Shown one piece after another: positions 5,434 to 13,682 of a DNA stretch of 14,095 bases; the first letter of the stretch is position 1; every line of letters starts with the position of its first letter. The stretch comes from Zoogloeaceae bacterium (lineage in GTDB: Bacteria > Pseudomonadota > Gammaproteobacteria > Burkholderiales > Rhodocyclaceae): assembly GCA_031267345.1 (NCBI GenBank), contig JAIRZG010000157.1, positions 1 to 14,095 on the forward strand, given 5' to 3'. The translations under genes were made by a program, and so were the position numbers. Under the pieces are notes generated by a model. The model ran no database searches, was not told where the DNA came from, and saw only the letters and a list, made by a program, of their open reading frames with translations.

Positions 5434-7857
5434 TCAATGTTTGATCAATGGCGCGTTTTCCTTGTTTTCCAGCACACTTTCGGTCGTCAATGTGATCGGA
5501 TGCGGCTCTTCCGGCAGGGCTTCGGGACGCCGCTCCAGCGCGCGTTCGAGCACATCGTCTATCCACTTGACCGGCACAATCTCAATGCGATTTTTGATGT
5601 TGTCCGGCATTTCCACCAGGTCCTTGACGTTTTCCTGCGGGATCAGGGCGGTTTTCAGACCGCCACGCACGGCAGCCAGCAGTTTTTCCTTCAGGCCGCC
5701 AATCGCCAGCACTTCGCCGCGCAGGGTAATCTCGCCCGTCATGGCGACCTCGCAACGCACAGGAATGCCCGTCAAGGCGGAAACCAGCGCCGTAGTCATG
5801 GCGATGCCGGCGGAAGGACCATCCTTGGGCGTCGCGCCTTCCGGCACGTGGATGTGAATATCCTGTTTCTCGAAAATTTCGGGACGAATCCCCAGCCGTT
5901 CGGCGCGGGCGCGCACCACGGAACGCGCGGCTTCCACCGATTCCTTCATCACGTCGCCCAACGAACCGGTTCGCAGGATATTGCCCTTGCCGGACATCAC
6001 CGCGCATTCGATGGTCAGCAATTCGCCGCCCACTTCAGTCCACGCCAGACCCGTAACCTGCCCGGTCTGGTTTTCCTTTTCCGCCATGCCGAAGTTGTAA
6101 CGGCGCACCCCCAAGAATTTTTCCAGGTTTTTTGAGTTGACGATAACCTTGCTGCTGCGCTTACGTATCAAGAGGGTCTTGATCACCTTGCGGCAGATTT
6201 TGGAAATTTCCCGATCCAGACTGCGTACCCCGGCTTCGCGGGTGTAGTAGCGCACAATGTCGAGCACCGCGCCGTCCGTGACGCTCAATTCGGTCTTCTT
6301 GACGCCATTGTTCTTCATCTGCTTGGGCAGCAGATAGCGCATGGCGATATTGACCTTTTCATCTTCGGTATACCCCGCAAGGCGGATGATCTCCATGCGA
6401 TCCAGCAGCGCCGCCGGAAGATTCAGGGTATTGGCCGTCGCCACGAACATCACGTCGGAGAGGTCGAAATCCACTTCCACGTAATGATCCTGAAAAGTAT
6501 GGTTCTGTTCCGGGTCGAGCACTTCCAGTAGCGCCGAAGCCGGATCGCCGCGAAAATCCTGACCCAGTTTGTCTACTTCGTCGAGCAGGAACAGGGGATT
6601 ACGCACACCGGATTTGCTCAAATTTTGCAGAATCTTGCCCGGCATGGAGCCGATGTAGGTGCGCCGATGCCCGCGAATTTCGGCTTCGTCGCGTACGCCG
6701 CCCAAGGACATGCGAATAAACTTGCGACTGGTGGCGCGGGCGATGGATTGCCCCAGCGAGGTCTTGCCCACACCCGGCGGGCCGACCAGGCAGAGAATGG
6801 GCGCCTTGACCTTGTCGACCCGCTGCTGCACCGCCAGATATTCGATGATGCGTTCCTTGACCTTTTCCAACCCGTAATGGTCGGCGTTGAGGATTCTTTC
6901 CGCCACGCGCAAGTCTTTGCTGGTACGGGTTTTCTTGCGCCAGGGCAACCCCGCCAGCGTATCAATGTAGTTTCGCACCACCGTCGCTTCGGCGGACATG
7001 GGCGACATCAGGCGCAACTTTTTCAATTCGCCCTGCGCCTTGGCCAGACCTTCCCTGCTCATGCCGGCGGCCTGGATTTTCTTGTCCAGTTCTTCCAGAT
7101 CCGCGCCATCCTCGCCTTCGCCCAGTTCTTTCTGAATGGCCTTGACCTGCTCGTTCAGGTAATACTCGCGCTGGCTTTTTTCCATCTGACGCTTTACACG
7201 CCCGCGAATGCGTTTCTCCACTTGCAGGATGTCCATCTCGGATTCCAATTGCGACAGCAGGCGTTCGATGCGCGCGCGCGCACTCATGAGTTCGAGAATG
7301 CCCTGCTTCTGGTCGAGCTTCAAGGGCAGGTGCGCGGCAATGGTATCCGCCAGGCGTCCGGCATCCTCGATGCTGGCGATGGAAGCGGAAATCTCCGGTG
7401 GAATTTTCTTGTTCAGCTTTACATACTGGTCGAACTGGGCCAGCACAGTGCGGCGCAGGGCTTCCTGTTCATAATCGTCTTCGCTGTCCTCGGCCAGGAC
7501 AACGGTATGGGCGACAAAGCGATCCGTATCGTCTTCCACCGCCTCGATCCGCGCCCGCTGCTGTCCTTCCACCAATACCTTGACCGTGCCATCGGGCAAT
7601 TTCAGCATTTGCAGCACGGTCGCCAGACAACCCACGCGATACAGGTCTTTCGCCTCCGGTTCGTCCTGGGTCGCCGATTTCTGCGCCACCAGCACGATGG
7701 CGCGGTTGCTTTCCATCGCCAGCGCCAACGCCTTGATGGACTTGGGACGCCCGACAAAAAGCGGAATCACCATATGCGGGAAAACCACGACATCGCGCAA
7801 GGGCAAAAGCGGCAACACGAACGTCTGGTTTTCCGGAAAACGGGGAGGGTTGGACAT
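5434..7857 (-). CDS. lon: ATP-dependent protease Lon
   Basis: Lon is a cytoplasmic homohexameric AAA+ serine protease that degrades misfolded and selected regulatory proteins. The 807-residue length is typical. An N-terminal substrate-recognition domain (from about 12, FVLPLLPLRDVVVFPHMV) is followed by a coiled region and the ATPase with Walker A GPPGVGKTS (G359-S367) and Walker B LFLLDEVDK. The protease domain has catalytic Ser682 in PKDGPSAG and Lys725 in GGLKEKLLAA, the right 43 residues apart. The ATG at 7857 has AAGGCG upstream. It follows clpX after a 116-base gap holding a heat-shock promoter, so it can be expressed apart from tig-clpP-clpX. Confidence 0.98.
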   Translation of the reverse strand: MSNPPRFPENQTFVLPLLPLRDVVVFPHMVIPLFVGRPKSIKALALAMESNRAIVLVAQKSATQDEPEAKDLYRVGCLATVLQMLKLPDGTVKVLVEGQQRARIEAVEDDTDRFVAHTVVLAEDSEDDYEQEALRRTVLAQFDQYVKLNKKIPPEISASIASIEDAGRLADTIAAHLPLKLDQKQGILELMSARARIERLLSQLESEMDILQVEKRIRGRVKRQMEKSQREYYLNEQVKAIQKELGEGEDGADLEELDKKIQAAGMSREGLAKAQGELKKLRLMSPMSAEATVVRNYIDTLAGLPWRKKTRTSKDLRVAERILNADHYGLEKVKERIIEYLAVQQRVDKVKAPILCLVGPPGVGKTSLGQSIARATSRKFIRMSLGGVRDEAEIRGHRRTYIGSMPGKILQNLSKSGVRNPLFLLDEVDKLGQDFRGDPASALLEVLDPEQNHTFQDHYVEVDFDLSDVMFVATANTLNLPAALLDRMEIIRLAGYTEDEKVNIAMRYLLPKQMKNNGVKKTELSVTDGAVLDIVRYYTREAGVRSLDREISKICRKVIKTLLIRKRSSKVIVNSKNLEKFLGVRRYNFGMAEKENQTGQVTGLAWTEVGGELLTIECAVMSGKGNILRTGSLGDVMKESVEAARSVVRARAERLGIRPEIFEKQDIHIHVPEGATPKDGPSAGIAMTTALVSALTGIPVRCEVAMTGEITLRGEVLAIGGLKEKLLAAVRGGLKTALIPQENVKDLVEMPDNIKNRIEIVPVKWIDDVLERALERRPEALPEEPHPITLTTESVLENKENAPLIKH

Positions 7858-7902
7858 GGGAGCGCCTTGGGGGATTGGGAAAAAATAAAAGAACTACAGC
7901 AA

Positions 7903-7930
7903 AGATGGGGATGATAATGAATTTTTCAAG
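7903..7930 (-). promoter_or_regulatory. Sigma-32 heat-shock promoter of lon
   Basis: On the minus strand CTTGAAA (7924-7930) and CCCCATCT (7903-7910) are separated by 13 bases. This is an exact match to the sigma-32 consensus CTTGAAA-N(11-15)-CCCCATNT. Transcription would start near 7895, leaving a leader of about 38 bases before the lon ATG. Heat-shock control of lon is well known in proteobacteria. Confidence 0.9.
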
Positions 7931-7973
7931 CCCGCGCGCGACCGGAAAAAAACGCCGCGTGCGGGATTTCTCG

Positions 7974-9245
7974 TCAATTGGAGCCGGAAACTTTGGGTTG
8001 ATCGGCGTAGATCAGCAGGGGTTTGGCGTCGCCGCTGACCATGTTTTCGTCGATCACCACCTTGGTCACGTTTTCCATACCGGGCAGGTCGTACATGGTA
8101 TCAAGCAACACCTGCTCCAGAATGGAGCGCAAACCGCGCGCGCCGGTTTTTCTGTCCAGCGCCTGTTTGGCGATGGCGACGAGCGCGGCGGGACGCACTT
8201 CCAGTTCCACATTTTCCATGTCGAAAAGTTTCTGGTATTGCTTGACCAGCGCGTTTTTCGGCTCGGTTAGAATCCGCACCAGCGCCGATTCTTCCAGTTC
8301 CTGCAAGGTGGCGACCACTGGCAGACGCCCGATGATTTCCGGAATCAGGCCGAACTTGATCAGGTCATCGGGTTCCACATCGCGCAATACATCGCCGATC
8401 CGTTTTTCGCTTTTGCTTCTCACTGTGGCGGCAAAGCCGATGCCGCCTTTTTCGGAGCGCGCCTGAATGATTTTTTCCAGTCCGTCAAACGCGCCGCCGC
8501 AAATGAACAGGATGTTGGAGGTATCCACCTGGGTAAAATCCTGATTGGGCTTTTTGCGCCCACCCTGCGGCGGGACGGAGGCAATGGTGCCTTCAATCAG
8601 CTTCAAGAGCGCCTGCTGTACGCCTTCGCCGGAGACATCACGGGTGATCGAGGGGTTTTCCGAACGGCGCGAGATTTTGTCGATTTCGTCAATATAAATG
8701 ATGCCCTGCTGCGCCTTTTCGACATTGTAATCACAGGTTTGCAGGAGCTTCTGGATGATGTTTTCCACGTCCTCGCCCACGTAACCCGCTTCAGTGAGCG
8801 TGGTGGCGTCGGCCATGGCGAACGGGACGTTCAACATGCGCGCCAGCGTTTGCGCCAGCAGGGTCTTGCCGGAACCAGTGGGACCGACGAGCAGGATATT
8901 GCTTTTCGCCAGTTCCACGTCATCCACCTTGCCCTGGTAGCGCAGACGCTTGTAGTGGTTGTACACCGCCACCGCCAGTATGCGTTTGGCGGTTTCCTGC
9001 CCGATAACATAATCATCGAGATGGTCAGCGATGTCGCGCGGCAAGGGCAGGCTGTCGGTTTCGTTGCGTAAAAGCTGGTCAGCGGGCAGTTCGTCGCGGA
9101 TGATGTCGTTACAGAGCGCGATACACTCGTCACAGATGAATACGGAAGGCGGCCCGGAAATCAGCTTTTTCACCTCATGCTGGCTCTTGCTGCAAAACGA
9201 GCAATACAACTGTTTTTCGCTGCCGTGTTTATCCTTGTCCGTCAT
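7974..9245 (-). CDS. clpX: ATP-dependent Clp protease ATP-binding subunit ClpX
   Basis: ClpX is the AAA+ unfoldase that feeds substrates into ClpP. The 423 residues are family length. The N-terminal C4 zinc domain has Cys15, Cys18, Cys38 and Cys41. Walker A is GPTGSGKT (121-128), the pore loop GYVG (154-157), Walker B IIYIDEID (182-189), the ClpP-docking loop EKGGIGF (266-271), and sensor 2 lies in KTGARGLRSI. GGAG stands eight bases before ATG 9245. It starts 30 bases after the clpP stop, in one operon with tig and clpP. Confidence 0.98.
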   Translation of the reverse strand: MTDKDKHGSEKQLYCSFCSKSQHEVKKLISGPPSVFICDECIALCNDIIRDELPADQLLRNETDSLPLPRDIADHLDDYVIGQETAKRILAVAVYNHYKRLRYQGKVDDVELAKSNILLVGPTGSGKTLLAQTLARMLNVPFAMADATTLTEAGYVGEDVENIIQKLLQTCDYNVEKAQQGIIYIDEIDKISRRSENPSITRDVSGEGVQQALLKLIEGTIASVPPQGGRKKPNQDFTQVDTSNILFICGGAFDGLEKIIQARSEKGGIGFAATVRSKSEKRIGDVLRDVEPDDLIKFGLIPEIIGRLPVVATLQELEESALVRILTEPKNALVKQYQKLFDMENVELEVRPAALVAIAKQALDRKTGARGLRSILEQVLLDTMYDLPGMENVTKVVIDENMVSGDAKPLLIYADQPKVSGSN

Positions 9246-9275
9246 TTGAGCGTCTCCGGCGGGTTTTTCAAAAGG

Positions 9276-9899
9276 TCATGCCGCCGTGTCGCGGCGCATC
9301 ATCACGCGGTCGATCAAGCCGTATTCGGCGGCCTCTGGCGCGGAAAGGAAATTATCCCGATCAGTATCCTTTTCAATGCGCTCAACCGGCTGTCCGGTAT
9401 GCTCCGCCATGATGCGATTCAGCTTTTCGCGGATGGCGAGAATTTCCCTGGCGTGAATGGCGATGTCGGACGCCTGACCCTGAAAGCCACCCAGCGGTTG
9501 ATGGATCATCATGCGCGCGTTGGGCAGCGCAAAGCGTTTGCCTTTTGCGCCCGCGCAGAGCAAAAACGCGCCCATCGAGGCGGCCTGTCCCATGCACAGG
9601 GTGGAAATATCGGGTTTGATGAACTGCATGGTGTCATAGATGGAAAGCCCCGCCGTCACCGAACCGCCGGGCGAGTTGATGTACAGGGAAATATCCTTGT
9701 CGGGATTTTCCGCTTCCAGAAACAGGAGTTGCGCCACCACCAGATTGGCCATGTCATCCGTCACCGGGCCAACCAGAAACACCACCCGTTCTTTCAGCAA
9801 ACGGGAATAAATGTCGTAGGCGCGTTCGCCGCGTCCGCTTTGCTCCACCACCATCGGCACCAGACCCAGCGCCCTGGGTTTTGTCAAATCGTATTCCAT
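9276..9899 (-). CDS. clpP: ATP-dependent Clp protease proteolytic subunit ClpP
   Basis: ClpP forms the double-heptamer proteolytic chamber used with ClpX. With the start at 9899 it has 207 residues, the same as E. coli. The catalytic triad is Ser108 (QAASMGAF), His133 (MMIHQPLGG) and Asp182 (TDRDNF). The oxyanion-region motif SPGGSVTAG is present. AAGGA fits ATG 9899 best; the in-frame ATG at 9905, two codons earlier, is nearly as good, and the ATG at 9935 would start inside the tig end and is unlikely. The N-terminus contains the usual short propeptide region before LVPMVVEQSGRGERAYDIYS. Confidence 0.97.
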   Translation of the reverse strand: MEYDLTKPRALGLVPMVVEQSGRGERAYDIYSRLLKERVVFLVGPVTDDMANLVVAQLLFLEAENPDKDISLYINSPGGSVTAGLSIYDTMQFIKPDISTLCMGQAASMGAFLLCAGAKGKRFALPNARMMIHQPLGGFQGQASDIAIHAREILAIREKLNRIMAEHTGQPVERIEKDTDRDNFLSAPEAAEYGLIDRVMMRRDTAA

Positions 9900-9931
9900 G
9901 ACCATTTTTCCTTTATTCGCGCAGATTACAT

Positions 9932-11245
9932 TCAAGTGGTTTGCAGCCCCATCAATTCTTCAAAAGCGACGGCTTTTTCCGTGACCTTGGCGCGTTCCAG
10001 CGTCCAGGCGACCACGTTGTTTTCCGTCGCCGCATTTTCCACATTGGTCAGCGCGTTGGCGTTGGCATATACGGATTTCACCATTTCCTGCGGCGTTTCG
10101 TAGGTTTCGGCAGCTTCTTCGACCAATGCCCTGACCTGTTCCGGTTTGGCGCGCAGATTACCGACCTTGACCACTTCAGCAAAAATCAGGCCAAGCGTCA
10201 CGCGGCGTTTGGCGCGTTCCACGAACCATTCCGTCTGCATGGGAAGGCTTTTGCTGTCCGCGCCGCGTTTTTCGAGATCCTGACGCGCCGCCGCCATCAT
10301 GTTATGCGTTTCCACGTCGACCAACGCCTGTGGCACGGGAATCGGATTGGCGGTCAACAGGACGTCCATTGCCTGTTCCTTGAGACGGGCTTCGATGCGT
10401 TTTTTGACTTCGCGCTTCAGGTTGCCTTCGACTTCAGTGCGCATTTTGGCGATGTCGCCATCCTCGACGCCCAGGGTTCGGGCGAACTCCGCATCCACTT
10501 CCGGCAGGGTCGGCGCCATCACCTGTCTGGCCGTCACCTCGAACTGCACCGTCTCGCCCGCCAGATGTTTGGCGGTGTAATCCCGCGGAAAGGTGAGATC
10601 AAAGGTTTTCGCTTCTCCGGCTTTCAATCCTTCCACGGCGGCCTCGAAATCCGGCAGCATCACGCCCTTGCCCAGCACGAAGGGATAATCCTTCGCCGCG
10701 CCGCCCTCGAATGGCTCGCCGTCTTTCCGCCCGCAAAAATCGATCACCACGCGGTCATCCTTCGCCGCGCCACGTTCGGTAGGATTGTAGCGCATCCGTT
10801 GCCGCCGCAGGATGTCGATGGTTTTATCGACATCGGCGTCGGTGATCGCCAGCACCGGACGCTCGATTTGGGCGTCCGACACATCGCCGGGAACGAATTC
10901 CGGGAAGACTTCAAATATGGCGGAAAACTCCAGCGTCTTGTCGTTGGCGCCCTGATCCGGCTTGGGTTCGATGCGGGGATAGCCCGCCACGTTGAGTTTT
11001 TGTTCCGTAACGCCCTTGCCGAAAGCCGTTTTCACGGCGTCTTCCAGCGCATCGGTGTACGCCTTGGCGCCGTACTGCTGGCGCATGATGGAAAGCGGCG
11101 CCTTGCCAGGACGGAAGCCCGGTATCCTGACGGAGCGGCTCATGCGTTTCAAACGCTCGTCAATAGCGATATTGAGCGTATCCAGCGGCACGGAAATATC
11201 CAGACGGCGTTCCAGCGGGCTGAGATTCGGGGCGGTGTTTTCCAT
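9932..11245 (-). CDS. tig: Trigger factor
   Basis: Trigger factor is the ribosome-bound chaperone that receives nascent chains at the exit tunnel and has proline isomerase activity. The 437 residues show the ribosome-docking loop GFRPGKAP (43-50), an FKBP-like PPIase domain (about 155-245) and the helical C-terminal arms. The start at 11245 (MENTAPNLSP) is supported by AAGGA six bases upstream. The same frame stays open for a further 128 codons upstream through a transposase remnant, but that extension is not trigger factor. It is the first gene of the tig-clpP-clpX cluster. Confidence 0.97.
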   Translation of the reverse strand: MENTAPNLSPLERRLDISVPLDTLNIAIDERLKRMSRSVRIPGFRPGKAPLSIMRQQYGAKAYTDALEDAVKTAFGKGVTEQKLNVAGYPRIEPKPDQGANDKTLEFSAIFEVFPEFVPGDVSDAQIERPVLAITDADVDKTIDILRRQRMRYNPTERGAAKDDRVVIDFCGRKDGEPFEGGAAKDYPFVLGKGVMLPDFEAAVEGLKAGEAKTFDLTFPRDYTAKHLAGETVQFEVTARQVMAPTLPEVDAEFARTLGVEDGDIAKMRTEVEGNLKREVKKRIEARLKEQAMDVLLTANPIPVPQALVDVETHNMMAAARQDLEKRGADSKSLPMQTEWFVERAKRRVTLGLIFAEVVKVGNLRAKPEQVRALVEEAAETYETPQEMVKSVYANANALTNVENAATENNVVAWTLERAKVTEKAVAFEELMGLQTT

Positions 11246-11377
11246 GAAAAATCCTTGAACAAAGGCCAAAAACAGAAGCGCGCAAATATAGCACAGGGGC
11301 GGAGATTTTGTGGATTGGACGTTCCGATCTTCCCAACGACGCGACAAGACGCCCACGCGGACTGCAACGTCGGAAGT

Positions 11378-11590
11378 CCGGCGAAAGCCTTTGAATCGGC
11401 GGAAAAGGCATTCGACTTCGTTACGGCGCCGATACATGACACGGTCGTATTCCCGGCTGTTGACGCAATTGTGTTTGGGCGGCACAACAGGAAGAACGCC
11501 CGGTTCCAGCGCCCATTGGCGCGTTTCATCCCCCGCGCAGGCGCGATCCATGCGCAGATGAACAGGGCGCGCGCCTAGCCAGGGCGTAGT
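11378..11590 (-). pseudogene. IS5-type transposase fragment (DDE C-terminal part)
   Basis: In the frame leading into tig, about 70 codons read as the C-terminal catalytic part of an IS5-family transposase. A TTPWLGARP lead is followed by LRMDRACAGDETRQ with the second catalytic Asp, then VLPVVPPKHN, and YDRVMYRRRNEVECLFRRFK with the catalytic Glu helix. Homology stops abruptly after KGFRR, where intact members continue with a phenylalanine-rich FSRFEKLD tail. The N-terminal two-thirds and the IS ends are missing, so it cannot move itself. The subgroup is not settled; IS427 or IS1031 are my best guesses. It is an old insertion scar just upstream of tig. Confidence 0.75.
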
Positions 11591-11599
11591 CATGAGCCT

Positions 11600-11693
11600 G
11601 GCGCGAAGCGCCCCAATGGAAGCTCCCATTCATGCGTCGCTTCGCAGCGAAAGGCTTTGTCGGCGGATTACGCGGCTTCGCCGCTAATCCGCC
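11600..11693. repeat. Cluster of short palindromes (REP-like)
   Basis: Several hairpins are packed here: GGCGC-GAA-GCGCC (11600-11612), AATGG...CCATT near 11615-11630, TCGCT-TCGC-AGCGA near 11636-11650, and a larger one at 11662-11693. The large one pairs GGCGGATTA plus GCGGC with its complement around a TTC loop, with one bulged C at 11671. The GGCGGATTA...TAATCCGCC core recalls a palindrome scattered in many proteobacterial intergenic regions. None has a T-tract. The rest of the gap, 11694-11782, is AT-richer, with only a weak 6-bp stem (AATAGT/ACTATT) after the neighbouring operon, and 11246-11377 holds the tig leader. Confidence 0.55.
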
Positions 11694-11782
11694 CTACGCA
11701 CTCAGCTACCTCATCGTTGGCAAACAACCGCAGCATGAGCCATTTGGCAAAATAATAGTACAAACTATTTACGGATAAGTCT

Positions 11783-12445
11783 TTAGTCCGGCTCATACCG
11801 GGGAGAGCGCGGGCCATGGAGGATGCCGCCGGAGTGACCGGCGGAAAGCAGTCTGGCGCTGGTGCGCGCGGCGATGGGGAGGCTGGGGTCGTCCTGGACG
11901 CTGGAAATGATCTGCTTGATCACGGCAGTCAATAGCATGGCCAGCAGGCTGTCGTTGCGGCTGCCTTCTTCGCTGGAGGCTGTGGCGCGGCCTGTCCACA
12001 GGGTTTGACCGCTTTTCAGATCCAGCAGACGGGCGCTGGCGGTGACGATGCTGGCGCTTTGCACGACCTGATAACGCTGACCATAATCCGTAACCGTGAT
12101 GTACAGCGCGGTATCCGCGCCGAAAATTTCGCGTAGTTTTGCGGGCGAGGTTGCGTGAATGTCGCCCGGATTGGTGAGTCCGTTCTGGCGAAAGGTTTCA
12201 TCGACCAGCGCCACCGGCAGGACGTAGTAACCCGACTCCGCCAGCGGAAACGTAACCTGCGAAAAAACGCCGTAGGTCGCCAGCACATCGGGAGATTCAT
12301 TCAGGGGTGGCAGCACGACGATGGAACGGGGGCGGCTTTCCCGAAAGGCCGAATAATCGTAGCCGCTTCGCCCGGTTGTCGCGCAGCCAGTGAGCATGAG
12401 GGCGCAAAGCGCCGCCAGCACGGTAAGAATTTTGCAGGGACGCAT
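11783..12445 (-). CDS. GNA1162-like (DUF799) lipoprotein
   Basis: This 220-residue protein has a classic lipoprotein signal with lipobox LTGC (Cys21). The body (RPRSIVVLPPLNESPDVLATYG, here cited as RPRSIVVLPPLNE and DVLATYG, then ALYITVTDYGQRYQV and LLDLKSGQTLWTGRA) fits the GNA1162/DUF799 family, first noted as a meningococcal surface lipoprotein. Its molecular role is unclear; the fold resembles the periplasmic domain of TolB/CsgG-like proteins. It begins one base after the stop of the DUF4810 gene and is the last gene of a three-gene lipoprotein operon. The C-terminus is Arg/Pro rich. Confidence 0.88.
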   Translation of the reverse strand: MRPCKILTVLAALCALMLTGCATTGRSGYDYSAFRESRPRSIVVLPPLNESPDVLATYGVFSQVTFPLAESGYYVLPVALVDETFRQNGLTNPGDIHATSPAKLREIFGADTALYITVTDYGQRYQVVQSASIVTASARLLDLKSGQTLWTGRATASSEEGSRNDSLLAMLLTAVIKQIISSVQDDPSLPIAARTSARLLSAGHSGGILHGPRSPRYEPD

Positions 12446-12446
12446 G

Positions 12447-12812
12447 TTATTTATGCTCCTGTTGGTGGGCGTTTCGGGCGTTTTTCAACAGAAAATCCAT
12501 GTAGACCGTCGCTTCCGGGAAAAGGGATTTTTCGGTGCTAAATGCCTGAAAAGCCTGGTCGTCTTTGCCCAGATCAAGGTACAGGAGGCCAAGCTGCGCG
12601 TGGTAGCCCGGCGGCGCGATGCCATTCGCGGACTGGATTTTTTGTAGTCCGCGCTCCAACGCTTCCACCTGCGCTTCTTTCGCTTCTCCCCGGAAATACT
12701 GATAGACCTGCGTCTGATAGCCTTCCCATTGGTAGAGGGTTTTGGGCGCCGTCTGGCAGCCGGCGGACAAGGCCAGAAGCAACATCAAGGTAACTTTTTT
12801 CATGCTTTTCAT
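12447..12812 (-). CDS. DUF4810 lipoprotein
   Basis: This 121-residue protein has a lipoprotein signal ending in LSAGC (Cys19), then the family hallmark KTLYQWEGYQTQVYQY and a TPR-like helical part (GYHAQLGLLYLDLGKDDQAF). DUF4810 proteins occur almost always between a CsgG-like and a GNA1162-like gene, as here. Their function is unknown; a role in assembling an outer-membrane complex is plausible. Two ATGs compete, at 12812 and 12803; neither has a strong ribosome site, and I list the longer. It lies 21 bases after the CsgG-like gene. Confidence 0.88.
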   Translation of the reverse strand: MKSMKKVTLMLLLALSAGCQTAPKTLYQWEGYQTQVYQYFRGEAKEAQVEALERGLQKIQSANGIAPPGYHAQLGLLYLDLGKDDQAFQAFSTEKSLFPEATVYMDFLLKNARNAHQQEHK

Positions 12813-12833
12813 TTCCGTGCGTAGTGCGTGTGA

Positions 12834-13511
12834 TCAAGGTTTGACGAGCTTCCAGTCGCCGCTGTCTACGGCGTCGATCAGTTTTTCCACCACCTCGCTG
12901 ATGGCCAAGTCGAGCACCTTGCCGTTCAGGGTTGAATCGTAGCTGGCTGTGCCGCCAAAGCCGATGATTTCGCGGTTCGAGAGTTCGTATTCTCCCGCCC
13001 CCTGAACGGAAAACACCACTTCAGAGGTCGAAATATCAACGATATTCAGGGCGACCTTGGCGTAAGCAACCTGTGTTTTGCCGCGACCGAGCAGACCGAA
13101 AAGCTGCCGGTCGCCGACTTCCTTGCGACCAAATTCGGTTACATCGCCAGTCAGCACATAATCCGCGCCTTTCAGGTTTTGCGCCTTCCCCTTGAGGGCG
13201 CTTTCCCGCTTGATTTCTTCCATGTTGTCGCGATCCAGCACATTGAAGCGGTTGCTTTGCTGCAAGTGGGTGATCAGGATGGTCTTGGCCTGCCCGCCCA
13301 GCCGGTCGACGCCGTCGGAAAAAACGCCGCGCAAATAGCTGGAACGGTTATCAAATTTACCCACGGCAACCAGGGAACGCGCGCCGCTATAAGCCTGATT
13401 GGCGCTGCTGACCTGTTGCACGGGCAAAGCGCGTGAACTTTCCGTAGCGCAGCCGCCAAAAATCAGGGGGCTGACGAGGAGAAGGGCAGGGAGTAATCTG
13501 CGGTTGGACAT
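12834..13511 (-). CDS. CsgG/HfaB-family outer-membrane lipoprotein
   Basis: The 225 residues start at ATG 13511, where AAGGAA lies seven bases upstream and a signal peptide with lipobox FGGC (Cys21) follows. Longer frames up to 13670 would hide the signal. The body has the CsgG-family pattern: VAVGKFDNRSSYLRG, LITHLQQSNRFNVLDRDNME, then GADYVLTGDVTEFG and VALNIVDISTSEVVFSVQGAGEY. CsgG itself is the curli secretion pore, and HfaB anchors the Caulobacter holdfast. No curli subunit gene is in view, so this member probably serves another envelope complex together with the two lipoproteins after it. Confidence 0.9.
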   Translation of the reverse strand: MSNRRLLPALLLVSPLIFGGCATESSRALPVQQVSSANQAYSGARSLVAVGKFDNRSSYLRGVFSDGVDRLGGQAKTILITHLQQSNRFNVLDRDNMEEIKRESALKGKAQNLKGADYVLTGDVTEFGRKEVGDRQLFGLLGRGKTQVAYAKVALNIVDISTSEVVFSVQGAGEYELSNREIIGFGGTASYDSTLNGKVLDLAISEVVEKLIDAVDSGDWKLVKP

Positions 13512-13559
13512 GGCGGGGTTCCTTTTATGCAAGAAGGGAGATGCTTTCCGGAAAACGCG

Positions 13560-13565
13560 ATTGTA
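13560..13565 (-). promoter_or_regulatory. Possible -10 element for the lipoprotein operon
   Basis: TACAAT on the minus strand is five of six to the sigma-70 -10 consensus, about 50 bases before the CsgG-like start. The -35 position is poor, so this is tentative. Confidence 0.3.
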
Positions 13566-13646
13566 CAGGGATTTGCTGTTTGCGGACATGGATACATCGC
13601 CCTGAAACGACCTGCCGCGCTGCGACGTGTCGCGGGCGGCGCATGT

Positions 13647-13652
13647 TATGAT
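13647..13652 (+). promoter_or_regulatory. Possible -10 element for pheA
   Basis: TATGAT on the plus strand lies 30 bases before the pheA ATG and matches five of six -10 positions. No good -35 is present at 17 bases. It would share a short divergent region with the lipoprotein operon. No leader peptide or attenuator rich in Phe codons is seen. Confidence 0.35.
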
Positions 13653-13682
13653 TCGACACTTCAAAAACACGGATTGTCATGA

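Noticed and set aside
6625..7914. Plus-strand open frame of 429 codons opposite lon
   Set aside because: Antisense shadow of lon; no ribosome site or recognisable motif.
9941..11578. Long plus-strand open frame of 545 codons opposite tig
   Set aside because: It is a mirror of the tig coding frame in GC-rich DNA, with His/Phe/Arg-rich translation lacking any domain; tig itself is unmistakable.
11700..11782. Terminator after the GNA1162-like gene (AATAGT/ACTATT stem followed by ATTTTG)
   Set aside because: A six-base A-T stem is too weak to support as a terminator.
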